From: Acidobacteriota bacterium
GTDB lineage: Bacteria; Acidobacteriota; Thermoanaerobaculia; Gp7-AA8
Reading direction: 5' to 3'
Assembly (NCBI GenBank): GCA_021781455.1
Contig: JAJXWV010000070.1
Span: 1 to 63,619, forward strand
Length of the DNA: 63,619 nucleotides
Shown here piece by piece: positions 28,062 to 36,485 of this stretch; the first letter of the stretch is position 1; each line of letters opens with the position of its first letter. The notes below the pieces were generated by a model. It saw only the letters and a program-made list of their open reading frames with translations, was not told the DNA's origin and made no database searches. A program made the translations under genes and the position numbers.

Positions 28062-28214
28062 TCAGCCGCGCGGGGCAACTTTCTTCTCGGAAGAAGAAGG
28101 CGTGGTGCTGGGTCGCGGTTTGGACTTCGCCAGAGATAACGACAGCTTTCTGAGCTGCGATGCCTGGCGAATTCGCTGCGTCACGGCTCGTTCCGAATCA
28201 TCGACGCTCTTCAT
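28062..28214 (-). CDS. Small 50-aa basic protein downstream of alaS
   Basis: A 50-codon frame too short for routine calling. Its ATG lies 3 bp after the alaS stop (TGA CGA ATG), so it would be translated by reinitiation or coupling. Product: an acidic-then-basic N-terminal helix (MKSVDDSERAVTQRIRQASQ), LRKLSLSLAKSK, and a Ser/Thr/Pro/Lys-rich tail. Codon use looks like that of neighbouring genes. No family recognised. Could be a chance frame. Confidence 0.45.
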   Translation of the reverse strand: MKSVDDSERAVTQRIRQASQLRKLSLSLAKSKPRPSTTPSSSEKKVAPRG

Positions 28215-28217
28215 TCG

Positions 28218-30899
28218 TCACGCTGTCAGCAGCTCACGCAGCGCCGCGGGCGCGCTCTCCAGCGCCTGGTTCAGCTTGTCGGCGTCCTTGCCGCCCGCCT
28301 GCGCCAGGTCGGGCTTGCCGCCGCCCTTGCCGCCGACGATCGGAGCGAGCTTCGCGATGAGCTTGTTCGCGGGAATCCTTTCCATGAGGTCCCTGGTGAC
28401 CGCCGTCAGCAGCGTGACCTTGCTGTCGGTGACGCTGCCGAGGACGACGACGCCGCTCTTGATCTTCGAGCGGAAGGTGTCGGCGAGGTTGCGGAGATCG
28501 CCGCCGCTGATGTCGTCGACGCGACGCGCCAGCAGCTTGACGCCGTCCACGTCGACAGCGTCGTCGGACGGCTGTGATCCCGACTGCGCAGCCTGACCGC
28601 CGCCCGTGGCGAGCTTCATCCGCAGCTGCTTCATCTCCTTCTCGAGCTGGCGCTGCTTCTCCTGCAGCGACTGCACGTACGCGGGGAGGTCGTCGAGTGA
28701 AACGTTGGCCTGCTGCTGGATGTGGTGGGCCGTGTCTTCGAGTTTCTGGAAATAGGCCACCGCACCGCGGCCTGTGAGCGCCTCCATGCGCCGCACGCCG
28801 GCTGCGAGCGACCGGTCGGAGACGATCTTGAACACGCCGATGTCGCCGGTACGATTGACGTGGCAGCCTCCGCAGAACTCACGCGAGTAGTCGCCCGCGG
28901 AGACGACGCGGACGACGTCGCCGTATTTCTCGTCGAACATCGACACGGCGCCCGTGCTCCTGGCCTCGCTGATGGGCATGCTCTGCTTGCTCACCTCGAG
29001 GTTCTCCCGGATCTTGAGATTGACCTGCTCTTCGATGAGCCGCAGCTGCTCGTCGGTGACCGGCTGGTGATAGGTGTAGTCGAACCGCAGACGATCGGGC
29101 GCAACGAGAGAGCCGGCCTGCTGCACCGTGGGACCGAGGATGTCCTTGAGGGCCTTGTGCAGCAGGTGCGTGGCGGTGTGGTTGGCCGTCGTGTCGAGCC
29201 GCGTGGGAACGGGAACCGAGGCGCGCACGGTGGCGCCGAGGGGCAGATGACCTTCCTCGACACGAACGCGCGAAACGGGCAGGTCGCTCATCGGTTTCTG
29301 CGTGTCGAGCACGCGTGCGTGGCCGCCGTCCCACACCAGAGTGCCGGTGTCGCCGACCTGCCCGCCGGACTCGGCATAGAACGGGGTCGGCGTCAGGATC
29401 ACTTCTGCTTCCTGGCCGTGGTGGAGAGCTTCGAGCTCCTTCCCTTCCACGACGATGGCCTTCACAATCGCGGGAACGTCAACATATTGATCATATCCGA
29501 CGAACTCGACCGGCCCGACCTTCTCCGCGATGCGGGCGAACGTGGCGGCGTCGGTCGAGGACTGAAACTTCGAGGATGCCTTCGCCTTCGCGCGCGCGCC
29601 GGCCATCATCGTCTCGAAGCCTTCGCGGTCGAGGGTGACGCCTTCCTCTTCGGCCATCTCGCCGATGAGGTCGACGGGAATGCCGAACGTGTCGTACAGC
29701 CGGAACACCTCGGCCCCGCCTAACGCCCGCTCGCCCCGTGCGCGGACCTCGTCGAGCAGTGCACCTACGCGTTCCATACCCGTCGTCAGGGTGCGCGCAA
29801 AACGCTCTTCTTCCGACTGCAGGGTCTTGAGGATGGCTTCGCGGCGTTCGCGAAGCTCGGGATAGGCGTTGCCCATCGAGGCGATCACGCTGTCGACGAG
29901 CTGGGAGAGCACGACCGCTGTCGACAGCTTGCGACCGAAGCGGATGGCGCGACGGATGATCCTCCGCAGGACGTAGCCGCGCCCTTCGTTCGAGGGGATG
30001 ACCCCGTCGCTGATCAGGAACGTGGCCGCGCGCGAGTGGTCGCAGAGGACACGCACCGCCGTGTCGATCTCGTCGCCCATCCTCCCGCCGTACCGGGTGC
30101 CGCTGATCTCCTCGATCCGCGCCATGACCGGCTTGAACAGGTCGATGTCGTAGTTCGTCCCGCAGTTCTGCAGAACGCTGGCGAAGCGCTCCAGCCCCGC
30201 GCCCGTGTCCACCGACGGCGCCGGCAGCGGCGTCAGCACGCCTTCGGCGCTGCGGTCGTACTGCATGAAGACCAGGTTCCAGATCTCCATCGTGTCGTCG
30301 CCCTCGCCGTTGACGAGAGCGGCTGCATTCTTCGACATGTCATCGCCGCGGAAATAGTGGATCTCCGAGCAGGGGCCGCAAGGGCCGGTGTCGCCCATCG
30401 ACCAGAAGTTGTCCTTCTTGCCGAAGCGGAGAACGCGATCGGGATGCGCGCCCGCTTTGATCCAGAGCCTCTCCGCCTCTTCGTCGGCGGGAACCGTGCC
30501 TTCGCCTTCGAAGACCGTGAACCAGAGCCGGTCGACCTCGAGCTTGAACACGTCCACGACCAGCTCCCAGGCGAAGCGGATCGCGTCTTCCTTGAAGTAA
30601 TCGCCGAAGGAGAAGTTCCCGAGCATCTCGAAGAACGTGTGGTGCCGCGCCGTGCGACCGACGTTCTCGAGGTCGTTGTGCTTTCCTCCGGCGCGGACGC
30701 ATTTCTGCGAGGTCGTGGCCCGGCTGTAGTCGCGCTGCTCGCGGCCGAGGAAGACGTCCTTGAACTGGTTCATGCCGGCGTTGGTGAAGAGCAGCGTCGG
30801 ATCGCCCGCCGGAACGAGCGACGAGCTGGCCACGCGCCGGTGGGCCTTCGATTCGAAGTATTTGAGGAACTGTTCGCGAATCTCGCTGGTAGAAAGCAG
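28218..30899 (-). CDS. alaS: Alanyl-tRNA synthetase
   Basis: 893 aa if read from the CTG at 30899. Class II catalytic domain with LLFTNAGMNQFKDVFLG, QKCVRAGGKHNDLENVGRT and GDTGPCGPCSEIH. The tRNA-recognition domain follows; the editing domain has HTATHLLHKAL (HxxxH) and CGGCHVNRTGDIG (CxxxH), and the C-Ala domain is at the end. The first ATG/GTG/TTG in frame is GTG at 30833, but conserved N-terminal residues (TSEIREQFLKYFESKAHRRV) are encoded upstream of it. No standard start codon exists in that stretch. CTG at 30899, 5 nt after GGGGG, is the best candidate start. Charges tRNA-Ala and hydrolyses Ser/Gly-tRNA-Ala. Confidence 0.9.
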   Translation of the reverse strand: MLSTSEIREQFLKYFESKAHRRVASSSLVPAGDPTLLFTNAGMNQFKDVFLGREQRDYSRATTSQKCVRAGGKHNDLENVGRTARHHTFFEMLGNFSFGDYFKEDAIRFAWELVVDVFKLEVDRLWFTVFEGEGTVPADEEAERLWIKAGAHPDRVLRFGKKDNFWSMGDTGPCGPCSEIHYFRGDDMSKNAAALVNGEGDDTMEIWNLVFMQYDRSAEGVLTPLPAPSVDTGAGLERFASVLQNCGTNYDIDLFKPVMARIEEISGTRYGGRMGDEIDTAVRVLCDHSRAATFLISDGVIPSNEGRGYVLRRIIRRAIRFGRKLSTAVVLSQLVDSVIASMGNAYPELRERREAILKTLQSEEERFARTLTTGMERVGALLDEVRARGERALGGAEVFRLYDTFGIPVDLIGEMAEEEGVTLDREGFETMMAGARAKAKASSKFQSSTDAATFARIAEKVGPVEFVGYDQYVDVPAIVKAIVVEGKELEALHHGQEAEVILTPTPFYAESGGQVGDTGTLVWDGGHARVLDTQKPMSDLPVSRVRVEEGHLPLGATVRASVPVPTRLDTTANHTATHLLHKALKDILGPTVQQAGSLVAPDRLRFDYTYHQPVTDEQLRLIEEQVNLKIRENLEVSKQSMPISEARSTGAVSMFDEKYGDVVRVVSAGDYSREFCGGCHVNRTGDIGVFKIVSDRSLAAGVRRMEALTGRGAVAYFQKLEDTAHHIQQQANVSLDDLPAYVQSLQEKQRQLEKEMKQLRMKLATGGGQAAQSGSQPSDDAVDVDGVKLLARRVDDISGGDLRNLADTFRSKIKSGVVVLGSVTDSKVTLLTAVTRDLMERIPANKLIAKLAPIVGGKGGGKPDLAQAGGKDADKLNQALESAPAALRELLTA

Positions 30900-30920
30900 A
30901 AAAACCCCCGTGATCGTAAG

Positions 30921-30997
30921 TCCTGAGTGCTGAGTCCTGAGTTCTGAGTGTACGAGCTGCTCAGGACTCAGGACTCAGGACTCAGCACTCAGGACTC
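30921..30997. repeat. CCTGAGT heptamer hairpin in recX-alaS junction
   Basis: The left arm (30921-30950) of CCTGAGT 7-mers and right arm (30960-30997) of ACTCAGG 7-mers. The right arm encodes, on the minus strand, the last seven residues of RecX (RVLSAES) and its TGA stop. On the minus strand the hairpin lies just upstream of the alaS start. Confidence 0.85.
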
Positions 30998-31484
30998 TCT
31001 TGATCTTCATGCATTCATCGATCGTGTGAAAGACGAGCGACGGGCCGTACCCGTGATTCAACAGATACGCGGCCAGTTTCTTTCGGCACTCGTCCGTGCG
31101 CAGGTACGAAGTGCCGTAACGGCGGGCGATCATACGCATTTTCTTCACGCAGAGCGTAGTGACCCCTTCCCTCTCGCGTGCGGGCTCGACGTTCTCGCCG
31201 ACCGCGCGCTCGGCGATGTCGTCGGCGACACCTGCGGCGACGAGCTCGCGGCGGATGCGCTGCGGCCCGATGTTCTTCAGGGAGCGGGCCCGGGCGAAGA
31301 GGCCGGCGAAGCGCTCGTCGTCGAGCCATTTCTCGGCATCGAGACGCTCGATCGTGGCGGCGATGGTCTCGCGGTCGAACTCTTTTGCGGACAGCTTGCG
31401 GCGGAGCTCGGCCACGCTGTTGAAGCGATGGTTGAGAATCCGCAGCGCGGCGACATAGCAGCGATCGGGGTCGTTCATGGACAT
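30975..31484 (-). CDS. recX: Regulatory protein RecX
   Basis: About 169 aa from the ATG at 31484 (31478 and 31496 are alternatives). Three-helix RecX repeats: ALRILNHRFNSVAELRRKLSAKEFD, then WLDDERFAGLFARARSLKNIGPQRIRREL, then a third, looser repeat (about 115-160). RecX binds RecA filaments and inhibits recombinase and coprotease activity. It is not next to recA here but precedes alaS, a frequent partner of recA-recX in bacteria. The C-terminus is supplied by a heptamer repeat. Confidence 0.85.
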   Translation of the reverse strand: MSMNDPDRCYVAALRILNHRFNSVAELRRKLSAKEFDRETIAATIERLDAEKWLDDERFAGLFARARSLKNIGPQRIRRELVAAGVADDIAERAVGENVEPAREREGVTTLCVKKMRMIARRYGTSYLRTDECRKKLAAYLLNHGYGPSLVFHTIDECMKIKRVLSAES

Positions 31485-31607
31485 GCCGTCTTCCATTCTG
31501 CCCGATCGCAAGGATCGGTCGGTCCGGAAGGCCAGTCATTCTCGCTCGTGCAGCGCGAACATCTCCTGCACGTAGAACCGCTGAGCGAATCTCACGGGGT
31601 GGAGAGC

Positions 31608-31727
31608 GGACATTCCTGTCCGCGGCGGCTGGAGATTCCTGTCCAGCCGCTAAGGTTCGTCTGATGACGAGATCAGCCGTCGGACAAGAATGTCCGACGG
31701 CCGCGGACAGGAATGTCCGCTCTCCGA
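31608..31727. repeat. REP-like twin-hairpin element (GGAGAGCGGAC)
   Basis: Two hairpins, GCGGACATTCCTGTCCGC and GGCTGGAGATTCCTGTCCAGCC, are followed after a spacer by two inverted partners. The last ends GTCCGCTCTCC, so each half begins GGAG and the halves can also pair with each other. This matches the GTAG/GGAG-plus-palindrome build of REP/BIME elements. It fills the gap between recX and pilT. Confidence 0.8.
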
Positions 31728-31732
31728 AGCGC

Positions 31733-32911
31733 TCAGACCTGGTTCGAAAAATCGAACGGCGAGTCCTCCGAGAAGGGATCCTCTGGCTGGCCGCTGACCG
31801 AGAGCTTCGAGTCCATCTCCTCGCGCGCCACGTCCGAGGTCGACTGAATGCCCTGCAGCTTGAGCCGGAACTCGTCGGGATTCGACGCGCGCCGCAGCGC
31901 CTCGTCGAGGGTGATCAGGCCATTCTTGTAGAGCATGTACAACGACTGATCGAAGGTCTGCATCCCGTACTGCGAGGTACCCTGGGAGATGGCGTCCTTG
32001 ATCAGCTTGGTCTTTTCCTTGTTCTCGATGCAGTCCCGGATATACGCGGTCGAGATCAGGACTTCGGTGGCCGGAACGCGGCCGAGACCGTCGGCGCGGG
32101 GAAGCAGGCGGAGAGAGACGACGGCCTTGAGGACGGCCGCGAGCTGCAGGCGGATCTGCTTCTGCTGATGCGGCGGGAAGACCGAGATGATGCGGTTGAT
32201 CGTCTCGGTGGCGTCCATCGTGTGCAGCGTCGAGAGCACGAGGTGGCCGGTCTCGGCGGCCGTCAGCGCGGTCTCGATGGTCTCGTAGTCGCGCATTTCG
32301 CCGACCAGGATGACGTCGGGATCCTGGCGGAGTGCGGAGCGAAGAGCCTGCGAGAACGACTTCGTGTCGACCTCGACTTCGCGCTGGTTGACGATCGATT
32401 TCTTGTCGCGGTGGAGGAACTCGATGGGGTCCTCGACCGTCATGATGTGCTCGGTTCGGTGCGCGTTGATGTAGTCGATCATCGCCGCCAGCGTGGTCGA
32501 TTTTCCCGAACCGGTCGTCCCGGTGCAGAGAATCAGTCCTCGCCGCTCCTCGGCGATCTTTTCCAGAATCAGGGGAAGCATCAGCTCGCGGATCGAGAGG
32601 ATCTTGACCGGAATGACGCGGAGAACCATGCCGACCGTGCCGCGCTGCTGGAAGATGTTGCAGCGGAAGCGGCCCAGCCCGGGGACTGAGTAGGCGATGT
32701 CGATCTCGTAGTTATTCTTAAATTTTTCCTTCTGCCGCGAGGACATGATCGAGAACGCCATGGCGATCGTGTCTTCCTGCATCAGGCGCTTGAGTTCCAC
32801 GAGCGGGACGAGCTCACCATCGACGCGGATCACGGGATGCGAGCCGACCTTGATGTGAAGGTCGGAGGCCCGGCGCTCGGCGGCAATCTTCAGTAAGTCA
32901 TTGATATGCAC
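31733..32911 (-). CDS. pilT: Type IV pilus retraction ATPase PilT
   Basis: 392 aa from the GTG at 32911 (Shine-Dalgarno AGAGGTG; upstream frame is repeat). PAS-like N-domain (about 1-100), then the RecA-like motor: Walker A GTTGSGKST (about 135), Asp box with ITVEDPIEFLH-like MTVEDPIEFLH, Walker B DPDVILVGEMRD (about 205) and His box STLHTMDATETINRI. PilT powers pilus disassembly and twitching. It ends in an acidic tail. Pilus assembly ATPases lie 7-11 kb away, separated by unrelated genes. Confidence 0.93.
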   Translation of the reverse strand: MHINDLLKIAAERRASDLHIKVGSHPVIRVDGELVPLVELKRLMQEDTIAMAFSIMSSRQKEKFKNNYEIDIAYSVPGLGRFRCNIFQQRGTVGMVLRVIPVKILSIRELMLPLILEKIAEERRGLILCTGTTGSGKSTTLAAMIDYINAHRTEHIMTVEDPIEFLHRDKKSIVNQREVEVDTKSFSQALRSALRQDPDVILVGEMRDYETIETALTAAETGHLVLSTLHTMDATETINRIISVFPPHQQKQIRLQLAAVLKAVVSLRLLPRADGLGRVPATEVLISTAYIRDCIENKEKTKLIKDAISQGTSQYGMQTFDQSLYMLYKNGLITLDEALRRASNPDEFRLKLQGIQSTSDVAREEMDSKLSVSGQPEDPFSEDSPFDFSNQV

Positions 32912-32981
32912 AGGGTCACCTCTGGTGGTTGACGCCGGATTGTAACTCCGATCCCGGGGGCGTCGAGTTCCACGCCGCCCG

Positions 32982-33078
32982 GGAGTGCGGACGTCTCCGT
33001 CCGCATCCGCCGGACATCTCGTCCGGCGGTTACGACCCAGAAGGAAGCAGCGATCGGACGAGGACGTCCGCACTCCCA
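32982..33078. repeat. REP-like twin-hairpin element (GGAGTGCGGAC)
   Basis: Starts GGGAGTGCGGACGTC and ends GACGTCCGCACTCCC, with inner hairpins (GCCGGACATCTCGTCCGGC and others). Same family as the 115-bp array at 12154 and the element at 41804. It lies between divergent pilT and the esterase, overlapping their promoter region. Confidence 0.8.
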
Positions 33079-33105
33079 GGGGTGATGCCACTAGAATCGG
33101 CAGCC

Positions 33106-33768
33106 ATGACGGTGAGCCGCCGTGACGACCTCAACCTCCCCTGCGTTCTCAGTGTCCCGAGCGGCCTGCCGGATGATGCGCAGCTGCCGCTCGTCTTCGT
33201 CATGCATGGGCGTGGCGCTGACGCGAACGATCTCGCGGATATCGCGCCGGCGATCGATCACGGCTGCCGCTTCGTCTTTCCGAACGCCCCGCGGCCATTT
33301 GAGCCCTATCCGGGGATGACGTTCGGCTTCACCTGGTTCGATGGCTGGCCACCGGCGCGAGAAACCATCGTCGAGTCTCGCAACCGGCTGCTCACGTTCA
33401 TCGACGAGGTCGTGGCCCAATACCCCACGCCCGCCGGCAAGGTCATCGTGGCGGGCTTCTCCCAGGGCGCGATGATGGCGTTGGATGTGGGGTTCCGCAC
33501 GAAGGTGCTGCCGGCCGGCATCGTTGCCATGAGCGGCGCCCTGTACGAGGACGATCTCCCGGATCTGCGTTCGCGAAGCGCAACTCCGGTGCTGATCGTC
33601 CATGGCACCGAGGACGAGATGATTCCAGTGATCGCGGCGAGACGCACGAGGCTGGTTCTCGAAGAGCACGGCGTCGGCGCGGAGTACCACGAGTTCCCGA
33701 TGGGCCACTGGGTCACGCCGGAGTCGCTGGCCGTGGTGCGGGACTTCATAGGACGGGCACTGCAGTGA
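33106..33768 (+). CDS. Phospholipase/carboxylesterase family hydrolase
   Basis: 220 aa from the ATG at 33106. Alpha/beta hydrolase of the acyl-protein-thioesterase-like group: oxyanion segment VFVMHGRGADANDL, nucleophile elbow AGFSQGAMMA (Ser in GFSQG, about 125), catalytic Asp in VHGTEDEMIP and His in FPMGHWV. No signal peptide, so cytosolic. Likely hydrolyses short acyl esters; natural substrate unknown. Confidence 0.88.
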   Translation: MTVSRRDDLNLPCVLSVPSGLPDDAQLPLVFVMHGRGADANDLADIAPAIDHGCRFVFPNAPRPFEPYPGMTFGFTWFDGWPPARETIVESRNRLLTFIDEVVAQYPTPAGKVIVAGFSQGAMMALDVGFRTKVLPAGIVAMSGALYEDDLPDLRSRSATPVLIVHGTEDEMIPVIAARRTRLVLEEHGVGAEYHEFPMGHWVTPESLAVVRDFIGRALQ

Positions 33769-33814
33769 CAAAAAAGAGGCGCGAGGCCGCCGGTTCGGCC
33801 GGGTCCGCCCTCCC

Positions 33815-33841
33815 TGGCAGGCTGGAAAGCCTGCCCCACAC
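33815..33841. repeat. REP-like palindrome (AGGCTTTCCAGCCT family)
   Basis: TGGCAGGCTGGAAAGCCTGCC followed by CCACAC; on the minus strand it begins GTGTGGGGCAGGC. Same palindrome family as 39360-39416 and 57168-57221. Confidence 0.65.
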
Positions 33842-33898
33842 CGGGGAGCGCTCTACCCCCTGGACCATGGCAGACCACTTGCTTCAGAATGCGCCAGG

Positions 33899-34594
33899 AT
33901 GACTCCAAATAACCGGTTCCTGCTCTCGGCGGTTGCACTCGCGGCCACGCTTGTGCTCGCCGGCACGGCAGAAGCGACGCTCGTCCGCGCCGTTCCGTTC
34001 GATACCAAAGTCGGAGAGGCGGAGTCGATCATCCTCGGCAAGTGCATCCGTACGCGATCGCAGTGGGACGACGCACATCGCTGGATCCTGACCTACTCGA
34101 CCTTCTCGGTCGAGCAGACGCTGAAGGGCAATCCTCCGCCGGAGATCACGATGGTCACCCCCGGCGGACAGGTCGGATCGATCCACCAGGACTCGATCGG
34201 CATTACTCCCTTCAACGAAGGCGATGAACGGGTGATCTTCGTCAAGAGCACGAGGCTGGGCCCGACCGTCCTGTACTTCGATCAAGGCGCGTATGCCGTC
34301 GAGACCGACGATCACGGCGAGAAGATCGTGATGCCGGTGAATACCGCTGAGGTCAGGATCGACACGCAGCGGGGGAAGGCCGTCGAGCCGGAGCAGGCGC
34401 GACCCCTGGGAGACTTCCGGGGCCAGGTGCGCGAGGCCATGCAGCGTGTGGACGCTCAGAAGATGGACATGCTCCGTGCGGCGATGCACCGGCAGGCTGC
34501 TGGGAACGAATCGCCGTTTTCGAAATATCGGTGGCTGCTGGTCGTGGCCGTCGTCGGGGCCTCGCTGGCCACCTGGAGACTGCTGCGGCGTTAG
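33899..34594 (+). CDS. Hypothetical exported protein with C-terminal membrane anchor
   Basis: 231 aa. Signal peptide at residues 1-26 (RFLLSAVALAATLVLAGTAEA), a globular beta-rich domain (27-145) with one Cys, a helical stretch, and a C-terminal helix KYRWLLVVAVVGASLATW with basic end RLLRR. That would leave the protein anchored with the domain outside the cytoplasm. The end resembles exosortase-type sorting tails but no PEP-like motif is seen. Family not recognised. Confidence 0.7.
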   Translation: MTPNNRFLLSAVALAATLVLAGTAEATLVRAVPFDTKVGEAESIILGKCIRTRSQWDDAHRWILTYSTFSVEQTLKGNPPPEITMVTPGGQVGSIHQDSIGITPFNEGDERVIFVKSTRLGPTVLYFDQGAYAVETDDHGEKIVMPVNTAEVRIDTQRGKAVEPEQARPLGDFRGQVREAMQRVDAQKMDMLRAAMHRQAAGNESPFSKYRWLLVVAVVGASLATWRLLRR

Positions 34595-34604
34595 GCGGGA
34601 GCCA

Positions 34605-34745
34605 GTCCTGAGTGCTGAGTCCTGTAGGGACGCGCAGCAGCGCGTCCGCAGCTTCGGTTTCTTTTCTCGTTCACGGGAGCTGCGGACGCGCTGCTGCGCG
34701 TCCCTACTCCGGATCGTGACCACGATCCATCCGGACTCAGGACTC
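34605..34745. repeat. Nested repeat: CCTGAGT heptamers around a 29-bp REP palindrome
   Basis: The outer pair is heptamer CCTGAGT units (34605-34623) and their complement (34732-34745). Inside are perfect 29-bp inverted copies of a GTAG-headed element (34624-34652 and 34679-34707; starts GTAGGGACGCGCAGCAGC). The inner element recurs at 47304 and 52337. The right outer arm ends next to the plsC-like stop codon. Two repeat classes are stacked at one site. Confidence 0.9.
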
Positions 34746-34747
34746 GA

Positions 34748-35566
34748 TCAGGCGGTCTTGTCGAGGCGCTCCCGCATCGGGGAGTCGGACATCGGATCGG
34801 TCGGGGAGTAAGCGTCGCGGCGGCGCTCGAGGTCTTCGCGGACGGCGCGCTTGAAATTGTCGGCGCCTCCCTTGGCCATCTGCTCGGCGATGTAGTCGGC
34901 GATCTCCACGTTCTCGATGCGCATCCGGACGGTCTTGAAAATGCCGACGCGTTTCTGCCCGGGGATCTGCACGTGATGGAGTCCGCCGCTGTAGGCCAGG
35001 AGCATGCGGCCGCTCTCAACGGCCAGCAGGATGTCGGCGATGCCGCCGCGCACCGTCATCGGATTGCCGTTGACGTCGAGGCCGCTCTCACGCTTCATCC
35101 GCCCCTCCGGCGCGATGATGACCATCGACCGGGGATCGATCTTGTTGAGCACTTCGAACCAGGTGTGATCGCGCTCGCGACTCACGGCCACCACGTGATG
35201 GGCGACGAATTTGAAGATCAGGCCGACCAGCGGCCGTCCCGTCGTCTTCTCGGCCGCCGGGATCACGCCGTGCGCGGCCAGACGCCAGGCGAAACGGTTT
35301 GGCACTCCGGAGAGGAACACTGGCTCGAACAGGCTGGTGTGGTTGAGAAATGCGACGAGCCGGAGATTTCCCCACGGGTCTTTCGGAGTGGGGCCGATGA
35401 AGGTCATTTGCGGGCGATAGAAGATCCGGCTCAGGTACTTGAGAACCATGAGCAGGGAGAAGACGACGGCGCTCCGGATGAGACCCACGGCGCGTGAGGG
35501 TACCAAAACGGGCCGGCTCCCGAGTAGCGGGAAGTGCTCGTCGGCCAGGATCGATCCGCTGGACAT
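34748..35566 (-). CDS. PlsC-family acyltransferase
   Basis: 272 aa. 1-acyl-glycerol-3-phosphate acyltransferase-like: a membrane helix at about residues 28-48 (LIRSAVVFSLLMVLKYL), motif I NHTSLFEP (Glu where NHxxxxD has Asp), and motif III APEGRMKR (about 152-159) with the conserved EGxR-like EGR. Membrane-associated enzyme of phospholipid synthesis; the substituted Asp means it may act on another acceptor. Single gene between repeats. Confidence 0.75.
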   Translation of the reverse strand: MSSGSILADEHFPLLGSRPVLVPSRAVGLIRSAVVFSLLMVLKYLSRIFYRPQMTFIGPTPKDPWGNLRLVAFLNHTSLFEPVFLSGVPNRFAWRLAAHGVIPAAEKTTGRPLVGLIFKFVAHHVVAVSRERDHTWFEVLNKIDPRSMVIIAPEGRMKRESGLDVNGNPMTVRGGIADILLAVESGRMLLAYSGGLHHVQIPGQKRVGIFKTVRMRIENVEIADYIAEQMAKGGADNFKRAVREDLERRRDAYSPTDPMSDSPMRERLDKTA

Positions 35567-35645
35567 CGAGAACCCTTCGATTCCGCGGAAGAGCAGCGAA
35601 AGATCAATTTGCGTCGAAAACGGCAGGACGGCAAGGCCTGCAGCC

Positions 35646-36347
35646 TCACAGGTTTCCGAGGAATTCCCTGGCGAAGGCGGGACCCTTCCCCTCGTCCTCG
35701 TGCTTGAAGAAAACGTAGGCGTCAGACCAACGCTGCTCGAGGACGCGCTGCCCCCACGCCTTCAGGTCGCCTTCTCCGTAGCTGGTGCGACGCAGGCGCA
35801 GGTACCCCCACGATGCGGTCGGGAGCAGGACGGTGGCCGGATCGGCGACCTCGTCCGTATCTGCCGCACAGAGCGCGGCATCGCGCTCGCGAAGAGCTTC
35901 GTAGACCGCCTCGTCCGACCATGATTCGTGGCGGAACTCGAAGGCGATCTTCGCCTCACGCGGGACGGTGGCGATGAAGTCCCGCAGCCGCTGCACGTCC
36001 CTGCGGAGATACGGCGGCAGTTGAAAGAGGATCGGACCGAGCTTCGGTCCGAGCGCCTTCGCAGCCTCGAAGAAATACTCGACGTCGTCCTCGGCCGCGG
36101 CGAGCTTCTTCTGGTGCGTGATCCGCTGCGGCGCCTTCAGGACGAAGGTGAAGCCGTCGGGCACCTCCCCAGCCCACTTCGCGAGCGTCTTCGGGTCCGG
36201 CATCCGGTAGAAGGTGTTGTTGATCTCGACCGTCGTGAAGTGGGATGCATAGAACGGGAGCATCTTCGACGCCGGCAAATCGTCCGGATAGAAGGTGCCC
36301 TTCCATTCCTTGTAGCTGTAGCCGCTGGTGCCGACGATCACACGCAC
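35646..36347 (-). CDS. DUF72 family protein (YecE-like)
   Basis: 233 aa from the GTG at 36347, which gives the family N-terminus VRVIVGTSGYSYKEWKGTFYP. TIM-barrel DUF72 marks: FTTVEINNTFYRMP, FKAPQRITH-like LKAPQRITHQKK, LGPILFQLPP, AFEFRHESWS, and the terminal AYVFFKHEDEGKGPAFA. Molecular function unknown. It overlaps no neighbour and faces convergent genes on neither side. Confidence 0.88.
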   Translation of the reverse strand: MRVIVGTSGYSYKEWKGTFYPDDLPASKMLPFYASHFTTVEINNTFYRMPDPKTLAKWAGEVPDGFTFVLKAPQRITHQKKLAAAEDDVEYFFEAAKALGPKLGPILFQLPPYLRRDVQRLRDFIATVPREAKIAFEFRHESWSDEAVYEALRERDAALCAADTDEVADPATVLLPTASWGYLRLRRTSYGEGDLKAWGQRVLEQRWSDAYVFFKHEDEGKGPAFAREFLGNL

Positions 36348-36439
36348 AGGGCGACTATAGATTCTTTCGGGAGAGGCATGCACGGCTGAGGAGCCGGCCG
36401 CAGGTCTCGCGGGCAGGTTGACTTCCCGCACAATGCAAC

Positions 36440-36465
36440 GCAGCCGGGCGTCGAAGCCCGGCTGC
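36440..36465 (-). terminator. Hairpin downstream of LuxR-type gene
   Basis: A perfect 10-bp stem (GCAGCCGGGC / GCCCGGCTGC) with a 6-nt loop, 20 bp past the stop of the 36486-36911 gene. There is no T-run, so termination is only likely, not certain. Confidence 0.4.
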
Positions 36466-36485
36466 ATGAGAGTGGCACTTCAGCC

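Noticed and set aside
32929-33105. N-terminal extension of the esterase
   Set aside because: It is encoded by the REP element; the ATG at 33106 gives the normal family length.
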